From positions 1,955,528 to 2,019,527 of the forward strand of contig LT599018.1 of NCBI GenBank assembly GCA_900079685.1: DNA of 64,000 nucleotides, read 5' to 3'. The translations under genes were made by a program, and so were the position numbers. The notes beneath the pieces were generated by a model. That model was not told the DNA's origin and did no database searches. It saw nothing but the letters and a program-made list of their open reading frames with translations. The stretch's first letter is position 1. Every line of letters begins with the position of its first letter. Shown here piece after piece: positions 1 to 8,217 of the stretch. Origin of the DNA: an uncultured delta proteobacterium. GTDB lineage: Bacteria; Desulfobacterota; Desulfovibrionia; Desulfovibrionales; Desulfovibrionaceae.

Positions 1-383
1 GCCCCGGCGATCGGGGCCGAACGCCGGATAAGGGCGCGGACCCGCGCCGTGAGTTCCCTGGCGCTGAACGGTTTCGCAAGGTAATCATCCGCCCCCATTT
101 CCAGGCCCACGACGCGGTCCACCTCGTTGCCCTTGGCGGTCAGCATGAGCACGGGCAGCATGCGCCCGGTTTCGCTCGCGCGGATGCGTTGCAGCAAGGC
201 GAGCCCGTTCATGCCGGGCAGCATGATATCCAGAATGACCGCGTCCCACGCCTCTTCCTCAATGCGCCGCAGGCCCGTCGCCGCGTCTTCCGCGCGCGCG
301 CAGGTAAACCCCTGCTCCCCGAGGTATTCGGCAAGAAGGTCCTGCAACTCCCGGTCATCGTCGATAATCAGCAACTTGGACAT
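1..383 (-). CDS. OmpR-family response regulator, N-terminal part (cut by window edge)
   Basis: The reading frame starts at an ATG at 383 on the minus strand and runs off the window, so only about 127 residues are visible. They form a receiver domain: an acidic pair near residues 8-10 (LLIIDDDRE), the phospho-acceptor Asp near residue 52 in ILDIMLPGMNG, the Thr of MLTAKG, and the Lys of YLAKPFS near residue 109. The motif style (ADDYLAKPF) is typical of OmpR/CpxR regulators with a C-terminal winged helix, which would lie outside the window. It lies 171 bp downstream of a hybrid kinase on the same strand, so the two may form one signalling locus, but the cognate kinase could also be outside the window. 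Confidence 0.85.
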   Translation of the reverse strand, partial: MSKLLIIDDDRELQDLLAEYLGEQGFTCARAEDAATGLRRIEEEAWDAVILDIMLPGMNGLALLQRIRASETGRMLPVLMLTAKGNEVDRVVGLEMGADDYLAKPFSARELTARVRALIRRSAPIAG

Positions 384-554
384 GCGTCCTCTCCGGCGGT
401 CTCTGCCGCGAATGGTATTGTTCCGCAATCTTGTTACATCTTCCATTTCAAGGGCACAGCGCGAAACCGGGGAAAAACCGCAACGAGAACCTGCCGTAAA
501 CACGGCCGGCCTCCGGCGGGGCGTTCCGGTTCAGATCCGCGCGGGCCAAAACCG

Positions 555-3143
555 TTACGGGCCCGGAGGGGAACGCTTTGCCATCCGCGCCAGCACGGCG
601 TGCAGTTCTTCCATATCAATGGGTTTGGACAAGTACATGTCCATGCCCATGTCCAGGAAAAGCTCCTTGTCGCCGGTCATGGCGTGAGCCGTGAGCGCGG
701 TTACCTGCAAGTCCCGCGGGACGGCGGCAAGGCGTTCCGGATCCACGTCCGGCCCCACGCCCGGGATGACGGCGGCCACGGCGGCCACGGCCGCCGGTCC
801 CGGCGTTACGTCGGCGGACGCGCCCTGGCGGATGCGCCGCACCAGTTCCAGCCCGTCCATGAACGGCATCTGGATATCCGTGAACAGGCAGTCAAAAGGA
901 TGCAGGCGCAACGCTTCCAGCGCCTGCATCCCGTCGGTCACGCACACGACGCGGTGCTTTGTGCGCCGTAAAAACGACTGGACGGCAAAGCGGCTGACCG
1001 GATCATCCTCCGCCACAAGGATATCCAGGCTCTCGTCGGAGTGCCCTGCCGGACCCCGGCGCCGCGCCTGCAGATCCCCCGCCCGCTCAAACGGCAGAAC
1101 GCAGTGAACGGCCGTGCCTTCGCCGACTTCACTGTCCAGCGCCAGGGTGCCGCCCATCATCCGGACCAGGCGTTTGACAATGCCGAGCCCGAGACCGGTA
1201 CCCGGATACTTGCGGGTTCTGGACGTGTCCAACTGCGTGAAGGCGTCAAAAACAGCGCCGTGCGCATGTGCCGGGATGCCGATTCCCGTATCCCGCACGG
1301 CAAAATAAACCCAGGCCTTGCCCTTCGCCGTATGGCCGAGGAGCGAACACTCAAGGGCGATGCCGCCCGCCTCCGTGAACTTTAACGCATTACCCACCAG
1401 GTTGAAGACGATTTGCCGCACCCGGGCGTCATCGCCCAGCAACGCCCGCGGCAGATTGTCGTCAAGGCGGACGGCCACATCCAGGCCCTTGCGGTCCGCT
1501 TCAGCGGCAAACAGCGCCATGGTGGAAAGCAGCGTCGCGCGCAGGTCAAACGGGGCGGCGGCCAGGTCCATCTTGCCCGATTCCATGCGCGAATAGTCCA
1601 AGATATCGGAAATAATACGCAACAGAGTCTCGCCGGAAAGGCCGGCTGCCTGCGCATACCCCCGCTGCTCCTCGGACAGCGGCGATAACTGCAAAAGCTG
1701 CAGCATGCCGAGCATGCCGTTGAGCGGGGTGCGCAGCTCGTGACTGACGTTGGCCAAAAACTGGCTTTTGACCCGGCTGGCCTCTTCCGCGGCTTCCTTC
1801 GCGGTTTTCAGGTCATGCACGGAACGGGTGCGCCGCAGCACCAGCCATACGCCGTTGATGAACAACTGCATCTGGCGCAGGTCGGCCTCGTCGTAATCCT
1901 TGTCTTTATTGCAGACGGAAGCGATGCAGACCACGCGGTTATCTTCGAAAACAGGCAGGAGGATATAGCGTTTGACGGTTAATACGCCGAAAACCTCATG
2001 CCCTCCCTCCTCGTCGCTTATATTCACAAAGCACGGGGCCGTTACTTCGCCGTGGAAGCCATGCTCGCGGCCGCAGCATTCATGCGGCATTGTATCCGTG
2101 GGCAAAGCGGCCGCGCCGACCAGGTCCTGCATGCTTTGCGACCAGTGGATGCGCCCCCTTCCCCCCTTGCCCGCGCCGGGAAAAAACAGATAGCTGTGCC
2201 TGCTCCTGGTCAGCAACGCTATCTGCTCCAGAACAAAGCCGATAATTTCCCGCTCGGGAGCCTCCTGCATCTGCGTCAGGCGATACAGGGCGTCAAGCCG
2301 CTCTTCATTCAGCCGCAACGCCTGTTCCATACGCGTCTGCGCGCTGCGGTCGCGCACCTGGCAGATAACCGTCCTGACCGTGCCGTCCGGAGCGAATTCC
2401 GGCCCGAAATAGAACTCGGCGGTCACCTGGCCGCGCACGGCGGAGTGAACGCTCACGGTTTCCTTGATTATGCCCCCATCCGCGAAAACACTGACAATGC
2501 AACGCCGGAGAAAAACCCTGGACTCCCAGGCGATGCCCACCTCGTCATAGAGGCCCGGTCCCAGAGACGGCGTGTTTATGTTCAGGTACCGGCTGGTGGC
2601 GCGGTTGGCGTATAAAGGGAGAAAATTGCGGTCAAAGCGCACGATCATGTCGGGAGAATTTTCCAGCATGGCCCGGTATGTTTCCGCGTCGTCATCCATA
2701 TGCGGCAAAAAATGCTGGTCGGCTCGCAGGTTCGTGACATCGGAAACATAGCCGGCGATGCGGGTGGCGAATCCGCTTGCATTAAGCAGGGCCTTGCCCT
2801 TGACTTGCAGCCAGGCCGTTTTGGCATCCATCCGGAGTATGCGCAGGGTGATTTCAAAAACGGGCCGGTTTCCGGCGGCACAATCCACGCAGGCTTTGCG
2901 GAACGCTGCTTTATCCTTTTCATAAACCCGCTGCCACCACCACTCCAGGTCCGCGCCCGGCTGAGGCCCGGCTTTCAGACCGAGCGAAACATCCCAGTCC
3001 GGCGCATAGGAGACCTGCCGGCTGGCAAGATCAAGCTCCCAGAAGGCCAGACCGGGGACGGACCGGCAGGGAGAATCCGAAGCGAAGAAAGCCTGCATGT
3101 CAAGAGAAGGGACGGGATGCCGACGAGGCTTTGCTGTTCGCAT
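555..3143 (-). CDS. Hybrid sensor histidine kinase (PAS-PAS-GAF-HisKA-HATPase-REC)
   Basis: Phosphorelay sensor of 862 residues. Two PAS-like domains (about 30-135 and 155-280) and a GAF-like domain (about 300-440) precede the dimerisation domain with the phospho-accepting His in ANVSHELRTPLNG (near 466). The ATPase domain follows, with N box VRQIVFNLVGNALKF (near 581), DTGIGIPA and GTGLGLG (near 648). A C-terminal receiver has the acceptor Asp in FTDIQMPFMDG (near 757) and Lys in LSKPID (near 838). No membrane segments are evident, so a cytoplasmic sensor is likely. The start at 3143 is chosen because GAGGAGAG precedes it at good spacing; an upstream ATG at 3170 in the same frame lacks a clear ribosome site. 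The receiver carries an Ala/Val/Pro-rich insertion of about 35 residues before the VTALTAH strand. The ligand is unknown. Confidence 0.9.
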   Translation of the reverse strand: MRTAKPRRHPVPSLDMQAFFASDSPCRSVPGLAFWELDLASRQVSYAPDWDVSLGLKAGPQPGADLEWWWQRVYEKDKAAFRKACVDCAAGNRPVFEITLRILRMDAKTAWLQVKGKALLNASGFATRIAGYVSDVTNLRADQHFLPHMDDDAETYRAMLENSPDMIVRFDRNFLPLYANRATSRYLNINTPSLGPGLYDEVGIAWESRVFLRRCIVSVFADGGIIKETVSVHSAVRGQVTAEFYFGPEFAPDGTVRTVICQVRDRSAQTRMEQALRLNEERLDALYRLTQMQEAPEREIIGFVLEQIALLTRSRHSYLFFPGAGKGGRGRIHWSQSMQDLVGAAALPTDTMPHECCGREHGFHGEVTAPCFVNISDEEGGHEVFGVLTVKRYILLPVFEDNRVVCIASVCNKDKDYDEADLRQMQLFINGVWLVLRRTRSVHDLKTAKEAAEEASRVKSQFLANVSHELRTPLNGMLGMLQLLQLSPLSEEQRGYAQAAGLSGETLLRIISDILDYSRMESGKMDLAAAPFDLRATLLSTMALFAAEADRKGLDVAVRLDDNLPRALLGDDARVRQIVFNLVGNALKFTEAGGIALECSLLGHTAKGKAWVYFAVRDTGIGIPAHAHGAVFDAFTQLDTSRTRKYPGTGLGLGIVKRLVRMMGGTLALDSEVGEGTAVHCVLPFERAGDLQARRRGPAGHSDESLDILVAEDDPVSRFAVQSFLRRTKHRVVCVTDGMQALEALRLHPFDCLFTDIQMPFMDGLELVRRIRQGASADVTPGPAAVAAVAAVIPGVGPDVDPERLAAVPRDLQVTALTAHAMTGDKELFLDMGMDMYLSKPIDMEELHAVLARMAKRSPPGP

Positions 3144-3590
3144 ACTGCATCTCTCCTCTACATGGAACACGCTGCCTATGCCGCAAGAATATCTTTAGGT
3201 TAATATAGATTGCGTGTTTTGAGGTCAAGGCCAATACCATTGTTTTTGCGGCATGCCGCGCTGGTGGTATGCCTTTCCACAAAATAGTCCCAGAAAAATT
3301 GGAAATTATTGTAAATATTGTTTTTGACGATGGTATGAACAAGCCCCTGCTTCGGGGCATCGGAACAGTACAATCATAAAAGAGACAGAAAACGGCCGCG
3401 GACCGGGGATGTGCGCCGCGCACACGGTATAAGAACGCCGCAGCGTTGCCTGAAAGAGCAGGAACGGCGGTTTAAAGACCTTGGGCGTCACCATAAGAAT
3501 CCACGGAGTTATGCTATACTCCACGTTCTTATTTTTACGCATTGTCTTATAAAAAGGGATGATTTGGATTTCTTGTTTTCGGAGAAAACA
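3144..3590. other. Intergenic stretch without a convincing gene
   Basis: Between the kinase start and the terminator of the split tRNA. It is A/T-richer than the neighbouring genes and probably holds the kinase promoter. A minus-strand frame of 107 codons (3100-3423) overlaps the kinase start, lacks a ribosome site and has no recognisable composition, so I do not call it. Confidence 0.6.
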
Positions 3591-3628
3591 AAAAGAAGGA
3601 CTTTGATTTTACTCTAAGTCCTTCTTTT
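3591..3628 (-). terminator. Intrinsic terminator of the original tRNA-Thr gene
   Basis: The inverted repeat AAAAGAAGGACTT (3591-3603) / AAGTCCTTCTTTT (3616-3628) flanks a 12-base loop and ends in a T tract in both orientations. On the minus strand it lies just 3' of the displaced tRNA-Thr half, which fits its having terminated that tRNA gene before integration. Confidence 0.85.
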
Positions 3629-3633
3629 TATTA

Positions 3634-3679
3634 TGGAGCCGGAGATGAGACTTGAACTCACGACTTGCTGATTACGAAT
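3634..3679 (-). pseudogene. Displaced 3' half of tRNA-Thr(CGU); left attachment site (attL)
   Basis: Read on the minus strand, this is the anticodon loop, the variable loop, a T arm (GTGAG-TTCAAGT-CTCAT), the acceptor strand CTCCGGC and an encoded CCA (TCCA end). The 5' half is absent here but is found at 43753-43791, with acceptor strand GCCGGAG, a perfect partner to CTCCGGC. Joining the two halves at the shared 9-bp core ATTCGTAAT gives a full 76-nt cloverleaf. The gene was therefore split by the element. Confidence 0.92.
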
Positions 3680-3684
3680 ATTGT

Positions 3685-3714
3685 TCCCTGGGAGTCACAG
3701 GACATCACCAGGGA
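3685..3714. repeat. Inverted repeat beside attL
   Basis: TCCCTGG (3685-3691) and CCAGGGA (3708-3714) form a perfect 7-bp inverted repeat starting 6 bp inside the left core site. The position suits a core-adjacent recombinase or accessory-factor site; this role is inferred. Confidence 0.45.
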
Positions 3715-3797
3715 TAATAGCGCCTCATTTTTCTTGTTATCTCTGGGGTTTTCGAGCGAATGCTTTTCACAGGGGTTCATAATTTACCCCGAAGCAA

Positions 3798-3856
3798 GCT
3801 CGAAAAGCAGCTAGAAAAAGCTAGAAATACGTTTCTAGCTATAAGGGAGCTAGAAA
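3798..3856. repeat. Cluster of GCTAGAAA/GCTCGAAA repeats at the left end
   Basis: Copies of GCT(A/C)GAAA occur at 3798, 3810, 3820 and 3849, with an inverted copy TTTCTAGC at 3832-3839. The last copy abuts the integrase ATG. The same octamer recurs four times at the right end (43484-43539). The pattern fits arm-type integrase binding sites that also overlap the integrase promoter and could give autoregulation. Confidence 0.65.
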
Positions 3857-3857
3857 A

Positions 3858-5294
3858 ATGAAAGGCATGATCAAGACCAAGTTTGTTGGGGTATATCGCT
3901 ATGTTAGCGACACAAAACGCTTCGACGGCAAGCCCGATGAGTGTTTTTATTACAGTTACCGGGATGAGGACAAAAAATTCCGCTGGCATAAGGTCGGCTG
4001 GCGTAGCGAAAAAGTTACCGCCCAATATGCTGCGGACAAGCGTAGCGAATTTATGGTCGCTACCCGGAACGGGGAAAAACCCAAGCAAACGCGAAAAGAA
4101 AAGGGAATCACCCTTGGTAAAGGGTTCGATGTTTTTGAGGATAAGTGGTTTCCGAATCTCAAAAACAACGGCGCTGATATTGCGCTTCGATACCGCGTCC
4201 ATACGGCTCCGCTGTTTGCAGATACGCCGATAGACAAAATTACTCCCCTGGCTTTGGAAGATTACAAACTTGCCCTGTTCAGAAAAGGACTCGCTCCGGC
4301 CACCGTGCGCCTCATTCTTGGCGACATGCGGAACGTGATCAACAAGCTCAAAAAATGGGGGTTGTTCAAGGGCGACAGTCCTTTTGAACAGGTGGACATG
4401 CCCAAAGTGGATAACGCCCGCACCAGATTCCTGTCCAGAAATGAAGCCGACTTGCTTCTGGAGACAATAAACACGCACAGCCGCAAATGGTTTTTGATTT
4501 CCACCATAGCTTTGAATACCGGAGCCAGGCTCGGTGAAGTGACCGGCACCAGGATTCACGATTTGCAACATGAAACGCGGGTCTGGCAGATTAAGGGGAA
4601 AACCGGGCGACGCAGCATCACCCTGAATGATGCGGCCTGGAACGCTTTCATGGAAGCTCTGGAAATGCGGCAAAGGATTATCGTCTTTACGAGCGGGCTT
4701 GTGGATCAGGCCACCATAGACTTTGTTTCCCAAGAAACGGGCCTCTTTCCCACGGACGTATGCTATCTCCATCTGGAGTGCGTAGACATGGAACGCGGCC
4801 TTATTACCTACCGGAGAAGAAACAGCGCAAAATACAAAACCTATCGCATTACGGAGGCCGTCAGGCCGGTATTTGAAGAATGGGTCGGCAAATGCTCTTC
4901 TGACTTGGTATTTACCGGGCGTGGCGGAAAGCGAATCGGCAGCAACAAAACGAAAACCTTTGACCGCTCCGCAAGTGAATGCGGCCTCAACCCTGCCGGA
5001 ATTGATTCGCTTGATAAAGTCGTTTTCCATACGTTGCGGCATACATATTGTTCCTGGGAAGCCATCAAGGGAACGCCCTTGTTCAAGATCGCCCGTCTTG
5101 TCGGACACAAAACCACTACAATGACGGAACGATATTCTCACCTATGCCCGATTACCGAATCACAAAACCTGATCAGTAAAGATGCCGACTCCACTATGGA
5201 GCAGTTGAACTCGATCCTCACCCACCTGATCAAAGAAAAGGGCATCGAGCAGCTTCCGCAGTCCGTCATTGATTGGCTGGCAAAGGTTGGCTAA
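3858..5294 (+). CDS. int: Tyrosine recombinase / integrase of the element
   Basis: A 478-residue phage-type integrase that would cut and join at the tRNA-Thr core. An N-terminal arm-binding region (about 1-70) is followed by a SAM-like core-binding domain (about 110-190) and the catalytic domain. That domain has box I Arg in LNTGARLGEV (near 224), HTLRHTY (His/Arg near 391-395), LVGHKTTTMTERYSHL with the His near 417 and the nucleophilic Tyr near 427. It is longer than most relatives because a box-I-like module recurs near 280-345 (ETGLFPTDVCYLHLE), with Phe in place of the catalytic Arg. The start is the ATG directly after the last GCTAGAAA repeat. It converges with, and overlaps by 4 bp, the next minus-strand gene. 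A long antisense frame over the same DNA is a shadow. Confidence 0.93.
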   Translation: MKGMIKTKFVGVYRYVSDTKRFDGKPDECFYYSYRDEDKKFRWHKVGWRSEKVTAQYAADKRSEFMVATRNGEKPKQTRKEKGITLGKGFDVFEDKWFPNLKNNGADIALRYRVHTAPLFADTPIDKITPLALEDYKLALFRKGLAPATVRLILGDMRNVINKLKKWGLFKGDSPFEQVDMPKVDNARTRFLSRNEADLLLETINTHSRKWFLISTIALNTGARLGEVTGTRIHDLQHETRVWQIKGKTGRRSITLNDAAWNAFMEALEMRQRIIVFTSGLVDQATIDFVSQETGLFPTDVCYLHLECVDMERGLITYRRRNSAKYKTYRITEAVRPVFEEWVGKCSSDLVFTGRGGKRIGSNKTKTFDRSASECGLNPAGIDSLDKVVFHTLRHTYCSWEAIKGTPLFKIARLVGHKTTTMTERYSHLCPITESQNLISKDADSTMEQLNSILTHLIKEKGIEQLPQSVIDWLAKVG

Positions 5295-5677
5295 TCGTCA
5301 TTGGTCAATATCTCGCGGTCATTGAGATATTTTTGCAATTCCTTTTGGGGGTAGAGAACTCTGCCCCCTACTTTTATATACGGCGGGCCTGTGGCCTTGG
5401 TTCTTTGGTTCGCCAGGGTCGCGGCGTTCAGCCCATAAACCCTTTCAACCTCTTCCGGGGCAAGGTTGACCTTCCTTTTGATCTCTTCAATCTCCTGTAC
5501 GGAAATCGCCAGAGGGCCGAGCGTCCGTTCAAAAGTATCCTGCATGGAGTCCATACGGGCCAGGACGGTACTTAGCTTTCCGTTGAGTTCGGCCTGAATC
5601 CTGGCGCTCATTTGTTCCATTTCCAAATAGCGTTCAAGCTCTTCCTTGGTGGAGGGGAAAAAGTCTTTGGACGGCAT
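5291..5677 (-). CDS. Helix-turn-helix protein with coiled coil; candidate excisionase
   Basis: A 128-residue protein preceded by GGAGGAATTAA before its ATG. The N-terminal half is charged and helical (about 10-75), suggesting a coiled coil. The C-terminal 50 residues (LNAATLANQRTKATGPPYIKVGG then VLYPQKELQKYL) have the layout of a MerR-like excisionase winged helix: helix-turn-helix, a wing, and a final helix that begins YPQKEL. It faces the integrase tail to tail with a 4-bp overlap. Together with the fold this suggests a recombination directionality factor, but it may be another regulator of the element. Confidence 0.6.
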   Translation of the reverse strand: MPSKDFFPSTKEELERYLEMEQMSARIQAELNGKLSTVLARMDSMQDTFERTLGPLAISVQEIEEIKRKVNLAPEEVERVYGLNAATLANQRTKATGPPYIKVGGRVLYPQKELQKYLNDREILTNDD

Positions 5678-5755
5678 TTAATTCCTCCAGTTTTGACCTG
5701 AAAAACAAGTCGCATTGCACAAGAAATTCTTGTGCAATGCGACAAAAAAATATAG

Positions 5756-5968
5756 CTATTTTTCTCCGGCAGAAAGCCGGGATACGGCGATAAACGTGTT
5801 CACGGACTCCCGAACACTCATTGCGGCAGAGGCCAGAGCATCCCCCTGGAGCGGGGTTGGCTCCACGGGCTGCATCAACTGTTCCTCGCACACGTTGAGC
5901 GTCAAGGACACTAGCTCTTTCGCCTTTTCCTCGTATGCCTTCATCTTTTCCGACTGTTGCCGCGTCAT
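5756..5968 (-). CDS. Small protein with AAM-VRES-TF motif (paralogue of 34243-34419)
   Basis: 70 residues starting at the ATG at 5968, which has AAGGAG upstream; the longer frame to 6025 lacks a ribosome site. The sequence is helical and ends SAAMSVRESVNTFIAVSRL. A second small protein of the element (34243-34419) shares the same tail pattern (FAAMAVRESILTFLAL). I do not recognise the family. It lies between the possible excisionase and another regulator in a minus-strand cluster at the integration end, so a regulatory or accessory role is plausible but unproven. Confidence 0.6.
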   Translation of the reverse strand: MTRQQSEKMKAYEEKAKELVSLTLNVCEEQLMQPVEPTPLQGDALASAAMSVRESVNTFIAVSRLSAGEK

Positions 5969-5993
5969 AATCCAACTCCTTTTGTCGGCATGT

Positions 5994-6284
5994 TTATTTC
6001 TGCCCGCTGGCTCGTTCTGTCGCAACCGCCACCAGATGGCTTAACTCTCTTCCTATCACCGCTGCCATGCGGTGAGCATCAGCAATCGAAACAGATTGCG
6101 GCTTGCCCGTATTGGACGCCCGAGTTCGCACGGAAGTCCAGCGCGAAGCCGCCGCCTTTGGCGACATTTCCGGCCAGACCTGTGCAGCGAACTCGCCTTT
6201 TTTTAAGTTCTTATTCTCCGCTCTTTCCACAATGAGTTCGACAAAGGCCCGCTCGACCTTTTGGGAGAAATCATCACCCTTCAT
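5994..6284 (-). CDS. Small basic DNA-binding-like regulator
   Basis: 96 residues with AAGGAGC 5 bp before its ATG. The sequence KKGEFAAQVWPEMSPKAAASRWTSVR followed by SIADAHRMAAVIGRELSHL resembles a lambda-repressor-like helix-turn-helix arrangement. Its start faces that of the plus-strand gene at 6412, with about 130 bp of A/T-rich DNA between, which suits a divergent, mutually controlled promoter region deciding between maintenance and transfer genes. No specific family can be named with certainty. Confidence 0.6.
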   Translation of the reverse strand: MKGDDFSQKVERAFVELIVERAENKNLKKGEFAAQVWPEMSPKAAASRWTSVRTRASNTGKPQSVSIADAHRMAAVIGRELSHLVAVATERASGQK

Positions 6285-6411
6285 GGCTGCTCCTTAAAAA
6301 TTGCATTATTGCATGGTTTTTCCACTACCCGGATTTTCTGACCTTGTCTACAAGAAAGTAAAGGTATAAGTAAAAAGAAATTCTGGTTATCAAAAAAACA
6401 GGAGAAATCCT
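6285..6411. promoter_or_regulatory. Divergent promoter region ahead of the transfer genes
   Basis: A/T-rich gap between divergent regulators, the only sizeable non-coding gap before the traK-to-trb block. It contains TTGCATTATTGCATGG and a run GTATAAGTAAAAAG, but no consensus pair is clear enough to assign to either strand. It is the likeliest place for the main transfer-operon promoter. Confidence 0.4.
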
Positions 6412-6618
6412 ATGGCTGACGCGGTTAATTCGCTTTTTGCTCAATTCGGGTCGCATGAGAAAGTAGCTGAAATACTTGGATATACTCCAAGACATTACAG
6501 GAAAATACGGAGAAAAATCGAAAGAGGTGAAGAACTCCCCCCGCGCATTGAGGTGTTGTTGGACACAAAACTGCGCGACATTCAGCGTTCTTGCGAGTCC
6601 GAGCATGTCTCACGGTAA
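6412..6618 (+). CDS. Small helix-turn-helix protein, first gene of the transfer operon
   Basis: 68 residues with AGGAGAAATCC before the ATG. GSHEKVAEILGYTPRHYRKIRRKIERGEELPPRIEVLL reads as a compact helix-turn-helix with a basic recognition helix (PRHYRKIRRK). It opens the plus-strand operon and its end overlaps the traK-like gene by 14 bp, so it is likely co-translated with it. A role as transfer-operon regulator is inferred from fold and position. Confidence 0.6.
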   Translation: MADAVNSLFAQFGSHEKVAEILGYTPRHYRKIRRKIERGEELPPRIEVLLDTKLRDIQRSCESEHVSR

Positions 6619-6982
6619 GCCCATAAAGCGCAGAGAAGCGCGTATGGAGTTCGCCGCTTGCGCGGACGAGATACAGGCCATGCTTGCCCGATGCTGCACC
6701 AAAAGGTTTATCCATGCGGAATTGACGAGCAAGGGGCATTTTACAATGGCCTACGTCACCTTCTGCCAGATTTTGCAGTTGGCTGAAAAACGGGGATTTG
6801 ACTACCAGAATCTTTTCCATTCTCCCCAAAAGGACGGCAAAACGCCTTCTCCCGCGCCCGGTCAAATCTCCAGCCCGCCGCCAGCCCCCAAGACACTCCC
6901 GTCCTCCGGCCCCCGGATCGTCAATACAACCAAAGAATCGTTTCCCAATCCGCGCGACATGCGCCCGGAAGACGGCATTTAA
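6605..6982 (+). CDS. traK: TraK-like oriT-binding accessory protein
   Basis: 125 residues. The start is taken at the ATG at 6605 (MSHGKPIKRREARMEF); the open frame extends further upstream but only as an overlap with the previous gene. The core EIQAMLARCCTKRFIHAELTSKGHFTMAYVTFCQIL matches the RP4 TraK pattern of a ribbon/helix region with a short Y-x-TF motif. The tail is Pro/Ser-rich and disordered. It is followed by traL and traM in the RP4 order. In RP4, TraK binds and bends oriT to favour relaxosome assembly. Here the gene lies several kilobases from the oriT candidate at 37300-37370 even in the circular form. Confidence 0.7.
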   Translation: MSHGKPIKRREARMEFAACADEIQAMLARCCTKRFIHAELTSKGHFTMAYVTFCQILQLAEKRGFDYQNLFHSPQKDGKTPSPAPGQISSPPPAPKTLPSSGPRIVNTTKESFPNPRDMRPEDGI

Positions 6983-7002
6983 CCCTTACAGGAGTCTAAC
7001 CA

Positions 7003-7728
7003 ATGGCAACAGTGCATTTCATTCAGCAAGGCAAGGGCGGCGTAGGTAAATCCATGATTGCGTCAATTCTGTATCAGACATTGGGGCTGCTCGGTAAAAA
7101 GGTTGCCGCCTTTGATACTGACCCGGTAAACGCTACGCTGGCCGGATTTCAGGAATTTGAGGTGACGTGCCTTGATATTCTGAAACAGGGAGATATTGAC
7201 CCGCGCCAGTTTGACACGCTGATTGACAAGATCATGGAGCAAGGGCCGGAAACTCACGTCATTGTTGATAATGGCGCTTCCTCTTTCCTCGCCCTCAACA
7301 GTTATATCAAGGAAAACGGTATCATCGGGATTCTGGAAGAATCCGGGCATTCTGTCTTTTTCCATTCGGTGATCACGGGCGGGCAAGCCATTGCGGATAC
7401 GGTTCTCGGTTTGCGCTCCCTGGCTCTCGGTTTCCCTGAAACGCCCATTGTGGTCTGGCTGAACCCCTACTTCGGGGAAATCGTCATGGATGGAATGTCA
7501 TTTGAAGAATTTAAGGTGTATCAAGAATTTCAAAATCAATTCCACGCCGTGATCACTATCCCCCAAGGCAATAAAGCCACCATCGGTAAAGACCTGGAAA
7601 CCATGTTCGCCAAGCGTTTGAGTTTCAAAAACGCGATTGAGTCCAGTCAGTCCATAGTGGTGCGCTCCCGCTTGCAACGCTACCGGAACGAGTTGGTGGA
7701 AGCCGTGACCAGCGCGGCTCTTGTCTAG
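7003..7728 (+). CDS. traL: TraL-like ParA-family ATPase
   Basis: 241 residues with a deviant Walker A motif GKGGVGKSM near 10-18 and a switch segment FDTDPVNATLAGF near 38. The sequence VIVDNGASSFLALNSYI and VVWLNPYFGEI are hallmarks of RP4 TraL rather than of plasmid partition ParA. AGGAG precedes the ATG. It sits between traK and traM as in RP4. TraL is not essential for RP4 transfer in all tests and is thought to help transfer or pole localisation. No ParB-like partner is present in the element. Confidence 0.85.
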   Translation: MATVHFIQQGKGGVGKSMIASILYQTLGLLGKKVAAFDTDPVNATLAGFQEFEVTCLDILKQGDIDPRQFDTLIDKIMEQGPETHVIVDNGASSFLALNSYIKENGIIGILEESGHSVFFHSVITGGQAIADTVLGLRSLALGFPETPIVVWLNPYFGEIVMDGMSFEEFKVYQEFQNQFHAVITIPQGNKATIGKDLETMFAKRLSFKNAIESSQSIVVRSRLQRYRNELVEAVTSAALV

Positions 7729-7737
7729 GGGGAAGCC

Positions 7738-8217
7738 ATGTCGCAAGAAAATCCTCCTATTGTGGACGCTCCCGCCGCGCAAGCGGCTGACGCGCCTACT
7801 CCCCTTGAAACGGAATTGGGTAAAGCGCCGGGCGTGGGCCTCACGCTAGAGCAAATCCGCTCCGTGGTTTCCAAGGCCCATGACGTGATGCTACCGAAAG
7901 ACGATGCCACGCTGATGATCGCCACAATCCTCAATGCCTATTTGACGGAAGTGGACAAGCTCCAGGCCCGGCATGAAAAGGGGCTGACCCGGCTCATGGC
8001 CGAAAAGACGGACGAGTATGTTTCTGGCGTACAAGCGGCGGTAAACCAGCTTTCCACAAGCCTTTCCTCGGCTTCGGTTGAAGGTATTCGCAAGGTCTTT
8101 GACGATCACGCGGCCACGCTGAAAACCTTCAAGAGCAATGTCTACCTTGCCGCCGTGATCGTGGGCATGTCCGCGCTGCTGAATGTGGCCGTCTTTATAT
8201 TGAAGGCGGTGCATTGA
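7738..8217 (+). CDS. traM: TraM-like conjugal transfer protein
   Basis: 159 residues ending in one membrane segment (VYLAAVIVGMSALLNVAVFILKAV, near 134-157). The first 40 residues are Pro/Ala-rich, and the middle is helical and likely coiled coil (about 50-130). Length, C-terminal anchor and position directly after TraL match RP4 TraM. It overlaps trbB by 4 bp (ATGA), coupling the traKLM block to the mating-pair formation genes. Confidence 0.75.
   Translation: MSQENPPIVDAPAAQAADAPTPLETELGKAPGVGLTLEQIRSVVSKAHDVMLPKDDATLMIATILNAYLTEVDKLQARHEKGLTRLMAEKTDEYVSGVQAAVNQLSTSLSSASVEGIRKVFDDHAATLKTFKSNVYLAAVIVGMSALLNVAVFILKAVH

Noticed and set aside
3100-3423. 107-codon minus-strand frame upstream of the hybrid kinase
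   Set aside because: No ribosome site, overlaps the kinase start, and the translated text has no recognisable character.
3777-5141. 454-codon minus-strand frame opposite the integrase
   Set aside because: It is fully antisense to the integrase, which has all catalytic motifs; the frame shows no domain.
7003-7728. Plasmid partition (ParA) reading of the traL gene
   Set aside because: The DNGASSF and WLNPYFGE motifs and the traK-traL-traM order fit TraL, and no ParB or centromere-like repeats adjoin it.
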